NCBI GenBank assembly: GCA_030671985.1
Contig: DAOVHI010000016.1
Location: 1 to 15,372 of the forward strand
Reading direction: 5' to 3'
Source of the DNA: JAHJDO01 sp030671985 [NCBI: bacterium]
Lineage (GTDB): Bacteria > JAHJDO01
DNA: 15,372 nt
How positions within the stretch are numbered: position 1 is the first letter of the stretch; each line of letters opens with the position of its first letter. This document shows positions 1 to 6,497 of the stretch, one piece after another. Below the pieces are notes generated by a model. The model saw only the letters and a list, made by a program, of their open reading frames with translations. It did no database searches and was not told the origin of the DNA. A program made the translations under genes and the position numbers.

Positions 1-108
1 AAAGAAAATGCGGAAGAAATGGGAGAGAGGGGACTGAAGCGCGTGAAAACAATGTTTAATGTATCTAGAATGGTTAACGGAACAGAGAAAGTGTACATGC
101 AAATATGA
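1..108 (+). CDS. C-terminal end of a probable GT4-type glycosyltransferase (partial)
   Basis: Reading frame 1 is open from the window edge to the TGA at 106-108 and gives 35 residues. The visible tail, MGERGLKRVKTMFNVSRMV followed by a short 'EKVY' helix, resembles the C-terminal helix of GT-B fold, GT4-family glycosyltransferases, which often end in 'MGxxARxRVxxxFxxxxMVxxxExxY'. The catalytic domains lie outside the window, so substrate and even family are inferred from a short tail. The stop overlaps the nadC start as ATGA, which indicates translational coupling and one transcript with nadC. Any protein with a similar amphipathic tail would look alike. Confidence 0.5.
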   Translation, partial: KENAEEMGERGLKRVKTMFNVSRMVNGTEKVYMQI

Positions 109-971
109 ACATATCACAGAATAGAATTAAGAAACTGGTTGCCACTGCATTAAGAGAAGATATTGGGAAAGGTGATATTACTACGGAAGCCTGCGTTTTT
201 CAAAAGAAGAATGCTAAAGCCAAAATTATAGCAAAGCAGTGCGGAATAATTGCCGGACTGGAAATAGCAAGAGCTGTATTCAAAAAAGTTGATAACAAAA
301 TTAACTTCAAATTCTCGATTAAAGATGGAACGAAGGTTAAAAAAGGGGATGTAATAGCTGAATTGTCAGGACATGTTGCGCATATTTTAGCCGGAGAAAG
401 AACGGCGCTCAACTTTTTGCAAAGACTTTCAGGCATTGCAACGTTAACAAGAAAGTATGTAGAAAAGATCAAACCCTATAAAACAAGGATATTTGATACA
501 AGAAAAACTACTCCGGGGCTGCGTGATATAGAAAAATATGCAGTAAGCGTTGGCGGGGGGCAAAACCATAGAATGGGACTTTATGACATGGTACTGATAA
601 AGGATAATCATCTAAAAATAGGCAATAAGAATATAAAGGAACTTGTGCAGTCTGTTAGAAAGAAGATTCCCAAAAACGTAAAGATTGAGATAGAAGCAGA
701 GAATTTTTCTCAGGTTAAGGAAGCTCTTCAATCTGAAGTGGATATAATCATGCTGGATAATATGAATATACAGGCTGTCAAAAAGGCGGTTTCCTTAATT
801 CAAAACTCGAAACTAAAAACTAAAAAGTTGCCGGAGATAGAGGTTTCAGGTGATGTCAGCCTTGACAGCGTTGAAAAAATAGCGAAATGCGGAGTTGATA
901 GAATTTCTGTCGGAAAATTGACCCATTCTGCAGAAGCAATGGATATATCATTGAAAATTTCGCATTTCTAA
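105..971 (+). CDS. nadC: Nicotinate-nucleotide pyrophosphorylase (carboxylating), quinolinate phosphoribosyltransferase
   Basis: This cytosolic enzyme converts quinolinate and PRPP to nicotinate mononucleotide, CO2 and pyrophosphate in de novo NAD synthesis. The 288-residue length is normal for the family. Family motifs appear in order: EDIGKGDIT (18-26), ERTALNFLQRLSGIAT (98-113), DTRKTTPGLR (131-140, basic substrate-binding residues), GGGQNHR...YDMVLIKDNH (150-169), EIEAEN (195-200), DIIMLDNM (213-220), EVSGDVSLD (246-254) and a phosphate-binding DRISVGKLTHS (265-275). The ATG at 105 overlaps the upstream TGA and has no clear Shine-Dalgarno, so translation is probably coupled. It heads the visible cofactor genes nadC-birA-coaX. 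No key residue appears to be missing. Confidence 0.97.
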   Translation: MNISQNRIKKLVATALREDIGKGDITTEACVFQKKNAKAKIIAKQCGIIAGLEIARAVFKKVDNKINFKFSIKDGTKVKKGDVIAELSGHVAHILAGERTALNFLQRLSGIATLTRKYVEKIKPYKTRIFDTRKTTPGLRDIEKYAVSVGGGQNHRMGLYDMVLIKDNHLKIGNKNIKELVQSVRKKIPKNVKIEIEAENFSQVKEALQSEVDIIMLDNMNIQAVKKAVSLIQNSKLKTKKLPEIEVSGDVSLDSVEKIAKCGVDRISVGKLTHSAEAMDISLKISHF

Positions 972-975
972 TTTT

Positions 976-1003
976 CCCTCTCTGTCAAGAGAGGGTCAGG
1001 GTG
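976..1003. repeat. Perfect 8-bp hairpin, probably part of a dispersed repeat
   Basis: CCCTCTCT (976-983) and AGAGAGGG (988-995) form a perfect inverted repeat around a 4-nt GTCA loop, followed by TCAGGGTGAG. The pattern of a CCCTCTC arm, a GAGAGGG arm and a trailing 'CAGGGTGAG' resembles small dispersed hairpins I recall between genes in many bacterial genomes; that link is from memory. It fills nearly the whole nadC-birA gap. The right arm could act as the birA ribosome-binding site. No U-run follows, so it is unlikely to be an intrinsic terminator. Confidence 0.6.
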
Positions 1004-1804
1004 AGTTTAAATATGGAAGAATTTTCTAAAGATACAATTAAAAGCGGTCTGGAAACCCAAATAGTAGGGCAAAAAATATACGTTTACAATAAAACCGCTT
1101 CCACAAATGATGTAGCGTGGTCCCTGGCTGAGAAACATAATTCGGAAGGTGTTGTCGTTCTGACGGAAGGACAGACAAAAGGAAGAGGCAGGTTAGGTCG
1201 AGAATGGTTTTCTCTGCCGCAAAAGTGTGTTCTGGGCTCAATCATATTAAAATCAAACATGCTTTCAGAAAAACTAAATTTACTCACTATCGGAACATCT
1301 GTTGCTGTTTCTAAGGCAATAAGGAATACAACATTTCTACCCGCCTATATTAAGTGGCCAAATGATGTAGTAATAAGAGGGAAAAAAGTTTGCGGCATAC
1401 TTACAGAAAAAAGAAAAACGAAAACAGGTTTTATAGTTGTAGGTTTTGGAATAAATGTGAATTTAGACGCAGAAGATTTCCCACGCGATTTATGTGGTAA
1501 AGCTACCTCGTTAAAGATAGAATGTGCTAAGAAAACATCACGAGTGGAGCTTGTACAGAAAGTGTTATTTGAAATAGAAAAGATGTACTTATATCTGAGA
1601 AAAGGGGAGGGAAGTCAGCTGTTTGATGAATGGAAAGAAATGTCTTCTATTATGGGAGAACAAGTCAGAGTAATTTTACCGAATGAGGTTGCAGAAGGAC
1701 AAGCGCTTGGGATTGATCCTGACGGCGCTTTGATTCTCAGACTAGATTCCGGTATATCAAGACGCATTACAGAAGGAACAATTGAGTATGCTTATTGCAA
1801 TTGA
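1001..1804 (+). CDS. birA: Biotin--[acetyl-CoA-carboxylase] ligase, monofunctional
   Basis: It activates biotin to biotinyl-5'-AMP and transfers it to the acceptor lysine of a biotin carrier protein such as AccB. Visible motifs are STND (34-37), the adenylate-binding loop GRGRLGREW (61-69), KWPND (118-122), KVCGILTE (129-136) and GFGINVN (148-154), then a small C-terminal beta domain (about 220-262). The protein begins right at the catalytic domain, so the N-terminal DNA-binding domain of bifunctional BirA is absent. It should not act as the classical biotin-operon repressor. The start is uncertain: GTG at 1001 lies inside a hairpin-associated repeat and ATG at 1013 would shorten the protein by four residues. 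The 3' end overlaps coaX by 17 nt. Confidence 0.95.
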   Translation: MSLNMEEFSKDTIKSGLETQIVGQKIYVYNKTASTNDVAWSLAEKHNSEGVVVLTEGQTKGRGRLGREWFSLPQKCVLGSIILKSNMLSEKLNLLTIGTSVAVSKAIRNTTFLPAYIKWPNDVVIRGKKVCGILTEKRKTKTGFIVVGFGINVNLDAEDFPRDLCGKATSLKIECAKKTSRVELVQKVLFEIEKMYLYLRKGEGSQLFDEWKEMSSIMGEQVRVILPNEVAEGQALGIDPDGALILRLDSGISRRITEGTIEYAYCN

Positions 1805-2561
1805 TGTAGGAAACACAAGTATTAGCGCGGGTATATTTGCCAATGATATGTTGATATCAAAAATCAGCATAAAAACAAAAGCAAAGCAGGATGTTGAGTA
1901 TTATTTCAAGAAGCTAAATAATTTTCTAACTGAATCAAATCTTAAGAAAGACGAAATAACAGGTTTTATAATATCTTCTGTTGTGCCGAATGTAACGAAA
2001 TTACTGGCAAGACTTTCTAAGGAACGCTTTAACATCATTCCTCTGGTAGTTGATTATAAGACAAAAACAAGTTTAAAAATAACATACGCTGCGCCTTCTC
2101 AGGTCGGAAGCGATAGGATAGTCAATGCTGTAGCCGCATATAATCTGTATGGAGCGCCTGCGATAATTGTTGATTGCGGAACTGCCACCACATTTGATCT
2201 GATATCTAAAGAACGGGAATACGTGGGTGGAGTAATATGTCCAGGCATAGGAATGTCTCTTAACGCACTTTACAGAGATACTGCATTACTGCCAAAGGTA
2301 GAGCTTTTGAAACCCACGTCAATTATTGGAAGAAATACTACTCAGAGCATACAAATAGGAATTGTGTACGGATTCAGTTCAATGATAGACGGCATAGTAG
2401 AAAGATTAAAGAAAGAATTTTCAACACCACCAAAAGTTATTGGTACAGGCGGCTGGTCATCATTGATAAGTCAATATTCAAAAAACATACAAAAAACAGA
2501 TCCCGATCTCACACTGCAAGGTCTTAGACTGATTTTTAATATGGAGGAATGCAACCACTGA
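1788..2561 (+). CDS. coaX: Type III pantothenate kinase
   Basis: It phosphorylates pantothenate, the first step of coenzyme A synthesis, using the ASKHA fold. From ATG 1788 the protein has 257 residues, usual for CoaX. Motifs are DVGNT (6-10, phosphate 1 loop with the catalytic Asp6), GSDR (107-110, pantothenate site), VDCGTATTFD (128-137, phosphate 2), GGVICPGIGMSLNAL (147-161), GRNTTQSIQIG (181-191) and GTGG (219-222, adenosine site). A TTG at 1782 is in frame, but ATG 1788 places the first beta-strand directly at the N-terminus as in other members. It overlaps birA by 17 nt, and birA-coaX adjacency is common in bacteria. Only 18 nt after its stop an integron-type cassette begins. Confidence 0.96.
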   Translation: MLIAIDVGNTSISAGIFANDMLISKISIKTKAKQDVEYYFKKLNNFLTESNLKKDEITGFIISSVVPNVTKLLARLSKERFNIIPLVVDYKTKTSLKITYAAPSQVGSDRIVNAVAAYNLYGAPAIIVDCGTATTFDLISKEREYVGGVICPGIGMSLNALYRDTALLPKVELLKPTSIIGRNTTQSIQIGIVYGFSSMIDGIVERLKKEFSTPPKVIGTGGWSSLISQYSKNIQKTDPDLTLQGLRLIFNMEECNH

Positions 2562-2592
2562 ATCGTTCAATGATTAATGTTATAAGAAAAAA

Positions 2593-2985
2593 ATGAATAA
2601 TTATATTGAAATAACCATTGCAATTATTATCGCCGCATTAGGTTGGATTATTGTCCATCGTTTTACATCACGCCGAGATAGAAAAAATAAAATTAGAGAG
2701 ATAAGAATACAATATTTAATTGAGGCTTTTCGAAAAATTGGGATGGCAGCACAAAGAGAAAAACCAGATGCTTGTTTTAGTGAATTAGAATCATCATTTC
2801 ACGATGTTCAATTATTTGGTTCGGAAAAACAAATCAATACGCTTATGGAATTTTTGGATGAATATAGAGAAAAGAAAACTGCAAATGTTGATATGTTGTT
2901 GAATGAATTGCGAGATGACCTCAGAAAAGAACTCTCATTATCACTAATTAAGTGGAAAATTAAATTTTTTAGAATCAAAAAATAG
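2593..2985 (+). CDS. Cassette-borne small membrane-anchored protein of unknown function
   Basis: I do not recognise a named family. The 130-residue protein has one N-terminal hydrophobic segment (about 5-22), a strongly basic stretch RRDRKNKIREIR (27-38) that would stay in the cytoplasm, and then a soluble helical part with charged heptads (about 38-115). An N-terminal anchor followed by a 'RRDRxNKxRExRxxYLIEAxR' linker is a look I associate with hypothetical proteins of accessory regions. There is no Shine-Dalgarno; the ATG follows an A-run 13 nt from the cassette edge, typical of cassette genes that rely on an outside promoter. It could be read from the coaX transcript. The A/T-rich Lys/Glu-heavy composition is not sharply different from its neighbours. 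Confidence 0.72.
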   Translation: MNNYIEITIAIIIAALGWIIVHRFTSRRDRKNKIREIRIQYLIEAFRKIGMAAQREKPDACFSELESSFHDVQLFGSEKQINTLMEFLDEYREKKTANVDMLLNELRDDLRKELSLSLIKWKIKFFRIKK

Positions 2986-3053
2986 CTTATAACAACTCAA
3001 TCCAACTGTCCATTACACTCGCTTACTCGTGTTCAAGCAGGTGAGTTCCAACG
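2986..3053 (+). other. attC-like recombination site of the cassette
   Basis: It begins with TTATAAC (2987-2993), matching the RYYYAAC core except for its fourth base, and ends CCAACG^TT. Between these lie nested, imperfect inverted arms: AACTCA (2994-2999) with TGAGTT (3042-3047), CTG (3006-3008) with CAG (3038-3040), and ACAC (3015-3018) with GTGT (3029-3032). The outer partner of CTTATAAC is the GTTATAAG at the cassette's left edge, as expected for an integrated cassette. The opening 'TAACAAnTC..TC.A' resembles attC of aadA-type cassettes. The downstream GTTCCAC has the target's bases after G^TT and does not match GTTRRRY. The internal stem is weak, so the site may be degenerate. Confidence 0.65.
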
Positions 3054-3206
3054 TTCCACTTTCTTTTGTGCATTCTCGCTATCCTGCAAAGAGACGTGCT
3101 TTACTTAGGTCTTACTTGATTTCTTACAAAAAAAATTACTCTTTTCTTTAAAAAACATTATTGTTATAATCCCAGCGAGATAAAATAATCAAACATAGGA
3201 GCTATG
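3054..3206 (+). promoter_or_regulatory. leuB leader region with extended -10 promoter
   Basis: The first part of this gap (3054-3125) shows nothing I can identify; it is pre-insertion flank. An A-run (3128-3135) is followed by TG-T-TATAAT, with TG at 3162-3163 and TATAAT at 3165-3170, a consensus extended -10 element. No good -35 is seen at the expected 3142-3147, which extended -10 promoters can tolerate. Transcription would start near 3177. A Shine-Dalgarno AGGAG (3197-3201) precedes two tandem ATGs. Confidence 0.65.
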
Positions 3207-4265
3207 ATGTATAAAATAGGTGTGATGGGTGGAGACGGAACGGGTCCTGAAGTTGTAAAAGAAGGAATGAAGGTACTTAAAGCGATTTCGGGCAAATATG
3301 ATATAAAATTTGAGTTTACACATTATGATTTTGGAGGTGAACGGTATCTGAAGACAGGCGAAGTCCTGCCTGATTCCGCTATAGAAGAATTTCGGAAGCT
3401 GGATGCTATTTATCTTGGCGCAGTTGGTCATCCTGATGTAAAACCGGGAATACTTGAGGGAGGAATGCTTCTCAAGCTCAGATTTGCTCTGGATCAATAT
3501 ATAAATCTAAGACCTGTTAAGCTTTATCCGGGAGTAGATACTCCTTTAAAGGACAAAGGAACTGAAGATATTGATTTTACTGTTGTTAGAGAGAATACAG
3601 AAGGTCTCTATACTGGTTCCGGCGGGACCTTGAAAAAGGGAACTGCTGATGAAGTTGCTATTCAGGAATCAATAAATACCCGTAAAGGCGTGGAACGATG
3701 TCTCAGATATGCTTTTGACTATTGCAAAAAGAGAAACAAAGATAAAAAACTGACTTTGTGCGGCAAGACTAATGTCTTAACCTTTGCATTTGATCTTTGG
3801 GAAAGAGCTTTTTATGACGTTGCTAAGGAATATTCCGACATAAAAACAGATTACGCTCATGTTGATGCCACATGTATGTGGATGGTAAAGAATCCGGAGT
3901 GGTTTGACGTTATTGTGACGGACAACATGTTTGGAGATATAATAACGGACCTCGGAGCAATGATACAGGGAGGTATGGGTATAGCGGCAGGTGGAAACAT
4001 TAATCCTGACGAAGGAGGAACATCTATGTTTGAACCGATAGGTGGTTCCGCTCCGAAATATACAGGGAAAAACGTGATAAATCCAATGGCTGCCATATGC
4101 GCAGGCGGAATGATGCTTGAACATCTCGGAGAAAGTAAAGCGGCAGATGATATTGAGAAAGCTGTAATGAAGATTGTCCAAAATGATATGAAAAGTCTTT
4201 CCGCTGGAAAAATGGGACATACAACTACAGAAATAGGTGATATGGTAGCAAAGGAAGTGGCGTAG
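3207..4265 (+). CDS. leuB: 3-isopropylmalate dehydrogenase (beta-decarboxylating dehydrogenase family)
   Basis: It is predicted to oxidise and decarboxylate 3-isopropylmalate with NAD+ in leucine synthesis. Counting from the ATG at 3204, motifs are GDGTGPE (10-16), LLKLRF...INLRP (89-104, substrate Arg93 and Arg103), RENTEGLYTG (129-138), GKTN (187-190, catalytic Lys188), DNMFGDIITD (240-249, metal Asp residues) and EPIGGSAPKYTGKN (277-290). The pattern follows the actinobacterial-type LeuB with its 'VREgTEGxYTGxGG' block. Tartrate or isocitrate dehydrogenase is a weaker alternative. The usual His of 'HGSAP' is Gly280 here. ATG 3207 lies 5 nt after AGGAG and ATG 3204 only 2 nt, so 3207 is preferred. 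asd follows after 2 nt, forming an amino-acid operon. Confidence 0.88.
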   Translation: MYKIGVMGGDGTGPEVVKEGMKVLKAISGKYDIKFEFTHYDFGGERYLKTGEVLPDSAIEEFRKLDAIYLGAVGHPDVKPGILEGGMLLKLRFALDQYINLRPVKLYPGVDTPLKDKGTEDIDFTVVRENTEGLYTGSGGTLKKGTADEVAIQESINTRKGVERCLRYAFDYCKKRNKDKKLTLCGKTNVLTFAFDLWERAFYDVAKEYSDIKTDYAHVDATCMWMVKNPEWFDVIVTDNMFGDIITDLGAMIQGGMGIAAGGNINPDEGGTSMFEPIGGSAPKYTGKNVINPMAAICAGGMMLEHLGESKAADDIEKAVMKIVQNDMKSLSAGKMGHTTTEIGDMVAKEVA

Positions 4266-4267
4266 CA

Positions 4268-5284
4268 ATGAATAAAAAAGAGAGATATAACGTAGCTGTT
4301 GTTGGAGTAGGCGCAGTCGGCATGGAAATGCTCAGGGTATTGCGTCAGCGCAGGTTTCCTATTGATAAGCTTGTAGTTCTTGCCAGAAGCGAAAGAGATA
4401 TTACTGTAGATGACAATACATATGGCGTAAAAGTAATATCCGAAGAATTGTTTGATGGAATGGATATAGCTTTATTTGCCGGCACAGAGGGAGAGAAAGG
4501 CGCTGCCGTAACGTTTGGAAAAGTGGCAGCAGGTAAAGGGGTTGTTGTAATTGACAACGGAAATGATTTTAGAATGGATCCTAACGTACCGCTTGTTATT
4601 CCTGAGGTCAATTCTGAAGATATTAAAAACCATAAGAATATTATTGCCAATCCGAATTGTTCCACTATTCAGATGGTGGTTGCATTAGCGCCAATCCATA
4701 AATTGGCAAAGATAAAAAGAATTATTGTCTCTACGTATCAATCGGTATCAGGAACAGGAAGAGCTGCGATAGAGGAGCTAAAAAAACAGGTTCAGGACTA
4801 CGCTAATGACAATGAAATAACAGGTTTTGAGGCGTATCCTTATCAGATAGCGTTTAATGCAATTCCACATATAGGCTCTTTTGGAGAATTGGGATATACA
4901 ACGGAAGAATGGAAGATGGTTAAAGAAACACATAAGATTTTACATGATGATACGATAGAGATTACGGCGACCACGGTGAGAATTCCTGTTTTTTATGCTC
5001 ATTCGGAGTCCGTATATATTGAGACGGAAAAAGAGCTTTCCATTGACGAGATTACCGGTGTCTTGAAGGATGCTCAGGGAATAACCGTTGTTGATGATAT
5101 AAATGCCAATCCGCCGCAGTACCCAATGCCTCTTTTTGCAGAAGGCAAGGACGATACGTATGTAGGCAGAATCCGCAAGGATCCCTTTAAGAAAAACGGA
5201 ATCAATATGTGGGTAGTTTCGGACAACATCCGCAAAGGCGCGGCTCTTAATGCAGTTCAGATCGCAGAGGAATTGATTAAGTAG
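4268..5284 (+). CDS. asd: Aspartate-semialdehyde dehydrogenase
   Basis: It reduces aspartyl-4-phosphate with NADPH to aspartate semialdehyde, the branch point to lysine/diaminopimelate, threonine and methionine. The 338-residue length is typical. Motifs are a Rossmann loop VVGVGAVGMEML (11-22), NPNCST with catalytic Cys131 (128-133), STYQSVSGTGRAA with Gln158 (155-167), AFNAIPHIG (195-203), RIPVFYAHSE with Arg238 and His245 (238-247) and the C-terminal nucleotide-site segment NIRKGAALNAVQ (320-331). AAGGAAG (4251-4257) is the Shine-Dalgarno, inside the end of leuB. The gene ends 3 nt before the stop of the convergent DUF4404-like gene, with no terminator hairpin visible between them. Confidence 0.97.
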   Translation: MNKKERYNVAVVGVGAVGMEMLRVLRQRRFPIDKLVVLARSERDITVDDNTYGVKVISEELFDGMDIALFAGTEGEKGAAVTFGKVAAGKGVVVIDNGNDFRMDPNVPLVIPEVNSEDIKNHKNIIANPNCSTIQMVVALAPIHKLAKIKRIIVSTYQSVSGTGRAAIEELKKQVQDYANDNEITGFEAYPYQIAFNAIPHIGSFGELGYTTEEWKMVKETHKILHDDTIEITATTVRIPVFYAHSESVYIETEKELSIDEITGVLKDAQGITVVDDINANPPQYPMPLFAEGKDDTYVGRIRKDPFKKNGINMWVVSDNIRKGAALNAVQIAEELIK

Positions 5285-5287
5285 ATC

Positions 5288-5620
5288 CTATATACCGAGA
5301 TTTGACAGCGTAAGACATATGGAATTTACGATCTCTGACAGTTTTGGATGTGATGTTTCGAATCCCTTAACCGATGAAGACAATCCTTCTATGGAGAGTT
5401 TTAGAAGTTCCGGATTCCTGTCTTCCCGTGTTGCTTCATAAGTTGATATGTCGGTAAAACCCGCAATGCTTTTTGCGTGCTCAGCCTTTGTCTTGGAAAG
5501 TTCCTCAATTTCGCATTTTAGGGTTGAAAGCAGACCAAGCAACTTGGATTTGCTTTCTTCTTTGATAGAACCGGCTCTCTGAATCCTGTCTTTAATCTCT
5601 GAAATAGTGCGTTTAATCAT
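5288..5620 (-). CDS. Small helical protein, DUF4404-like
   Basis: A 110-residue, highly charged, mostly helical protein with no signal peptide or membrane segment. The N-terminal half (about 1-50) looks like a coiled coil. The C-terminal part, with FETSHPKL (87-94) and a terminal L-x2-LGI, resembles the end of the DUF4404 family ('FExSHPxL...L..MGI'). The family has no known function that I can state. The only methionine is residue 1, so the start is fixed unless a non-ATG codon is used. No Shine-Dalgarno precedes it, and its -10 box ends only 9 nt upstream, which suggests a leaderless or nearly leaderless mRNA. It is divergent from the zinc protein and convergent with asd. Confidence 0.75.
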   Translation of the reverse strand: MIKRTISEIKDRIQRAGSIKEESKSKLLGLLSTLKCEIEELSKTKAEHAKSIAGFTDISTYEATREDRNPELLKLSIEGLSSSVKGFETSHPKLSEIVNSICLTLSNLGI

Positions 5621-5629
5621 TATGTCTAC

Positions 5630-5658
5630 ATACTAGATATATCCTTTTTGAATGTCAA
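5630..5658 (-). promoter_or_regulatory. Sigma70-type promoter of the DUF4404-like gene
   Basis: On the minus strand TTGACA (5658-5653) and TAGTAT (5635-5630) are separated by exactly 17 bp. The predicted start of transcription, 5622-5624, lies 2-4 nt from the ATG at 5620, leaving no room for a ribosome-binding site. Confidence 0.7.
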
Positions 5659-5680
5659 GCACATTTAAAAACCGTAATTA

Positions 5681-5709
5681 TTTACTTTTCGCAAGATATA
5701 TCTTATACT
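5681..5709 (+). promoter_or_regulatory. Sigma70-type promoter of the Cys-rich zinc protein gene
   Basis: TTTACT (5681-5686), a 17-bp spacer and TATACT (5704-5709). A leader of roughly 30 nt follows, with AAAGGA (5731-5736) as Shine-Dalgarno 8 nt before the ATG at 5745. The promoter faces away from the DUF4404-like promoter, and their -35 boxes are about 22 bp apart. Confidence 0.6.
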
Positions 5710-5744
5710 GATTCAGTATGTTTACAAAATAAAGGATAAAAACA

Positions 5745-6497
5745 ATGTGGTTTTTTGGGAGGAAGAAAAAGGACTTGGACACGGAAGACAAACAGATAAC
5801 CCTTATGGATCAGGAAAGTAAGGTGGAAGAAAATGTTTCGCTGCTTCGACAGGAAAGAGATGAAGGATCGGTTGAAAAGTTGAACTCCGATGTGAATGAT
5901 ACTATCAAACGTGTCGCTAAAGACGATTTGAAGCAATTAAAACTTTTGGAGAAAGGTCGTTGTCCTGAATGCGGTTGGAGAGCAGAACAGTTTCTTTACA
6001 CCAGTATTTGTGGGCACTGCGGTTGGTCAAAGCGTATTACTCCAGATATAGGAAAGGTGATTATTCATCTTGATGATAAACGGAAAGTTGAGTGCGACAA
6101 GGCATTTGATGTGCGCGATGGTATAATTCTGTGTTTGCAGGATGACGTCATTACTCACGAGATAATGCGCAAAGCTCTTGCCTATATAGAGTATATATGG
6201 ACGGAAGAAGAAATAAAGAAAATACGTCAAAAAAAAGCGGAAGAGTTGAGTCCTTTATGCAATTGGTGTTTTAAGCCTATTCAGGATCATAATAGAATGG
6301 TAACTCATTACATTGCTCTTGGACTTGATCAGGAACGTTTCTCTTTTTGTTCAGAAGACTGCGCTGTTTCATTTGAAAAGCAATATCCAACCCGCGTTCA
6401 TAGAAATTGTTATGAGCGAGACTGCAATGACTGCGACAATTGCAGGAAAAAATATGATACTAGCAAAGAAAAAGCTCATGTGCCTGGTCAGGTTTAA
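5745..6497 (+). CDS. Cys-rich putative zinc-binding protein with three cysteine clusters
   Basis: I do not recognise a named family. The 250-residue protein has no signal peptide. Residues 1-65 are charged and probably disordered or helical. Then comes a clear four-Cys zinc ribbon, CPECGW (73-78) and CGHCGW (89-94). A domain of about 75 residues (100-165) contains isolated Cys117 and Cys130. A second cluster CNWC (172-175) with FCSEDC (201-206) resembles TRASH/MYM-like small zinc folds. A final run has Cys222, 227, 230 and 233. Metal binding is a strong inference; DNA, RNA or protein binding is open. It has a good Shine-Dalgarno and its own promoter. Its TAA (6495-6497) overlaps the TAA of the convergent ABC gene through the shared TTAA. 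Confidence 0.8.
   Translation: MWFFGRKKKDLDTEDKQITLMDQESKVEENVSLLRQERDEGSVEKLNSDVNDTIKRVAKDDLKQLKLLEKGRCPECGWRAEQFLYTSICGHCGWSKRITPDIGKVIIHLDDKRKVECDKAFDVRDGIILCLQDDVITHEIMRKALAYIEYIWTEEEIKKIRQKKAEELSPLCNWCFKPIQDHNRMVTHYIALGLDQERFSFCSEDCAVSFEKQYPTRVHRNCYERDCNDCDNCRKKYDTSKEKAHVPGQV

Larger units (their letters stand above)
2580..3053 (+). mobile_element. Solitary integron-type gene cassette (474 bp)
   Basis: The segment starts at the G^TT of GTTATAAG (2579-2586) and ends at the G^TT of CCAACG^TT (3053/3054). It carries one ORF (2593-2985) starting 13 nt inside the left edge. The ORF stop TAG is followed with no gap by CTTATAAC (2986-2993), the exact reverse complement of the left-edge GTTATAAG. 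If the segment is circularised, these become the outer arms of a roughly 75-nt attC. Order, spacing, single short ORF and G^TT edges all fit an integron cassette. Known biology: IntI recombines folded attC and cleaves between G and TT, sometimes at secondary sites. No integrase or attI is in the window. An old unrelated insertion with a chance inverted repeat is the main alternative. Confidence 0.7.

Noticed and set aside
200-472. Minus-strand ORF inside nadC
   Set aside because: Shadow of nadC with no ribosome site or recognisable domain.
976-995. Intrinsic terminator between nadC and birA
   Set aside because: The hairpin is perfect, but no T-run follows and birA starts immediately after.
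3000-3050. Intrinsic terminator after the cassette ORF
   Set aside because: The inverted arms are nested and far apart, with no U-run after them; the link to the left-edge GTTATAAG fits attC better.
3777-4268. 163-codon minus-strand ORF inside leuB
   Set aside because: It is antisense to an intact, motif-complete leuB; its translation is rich in Cys, His and Tyr without domain-like features.
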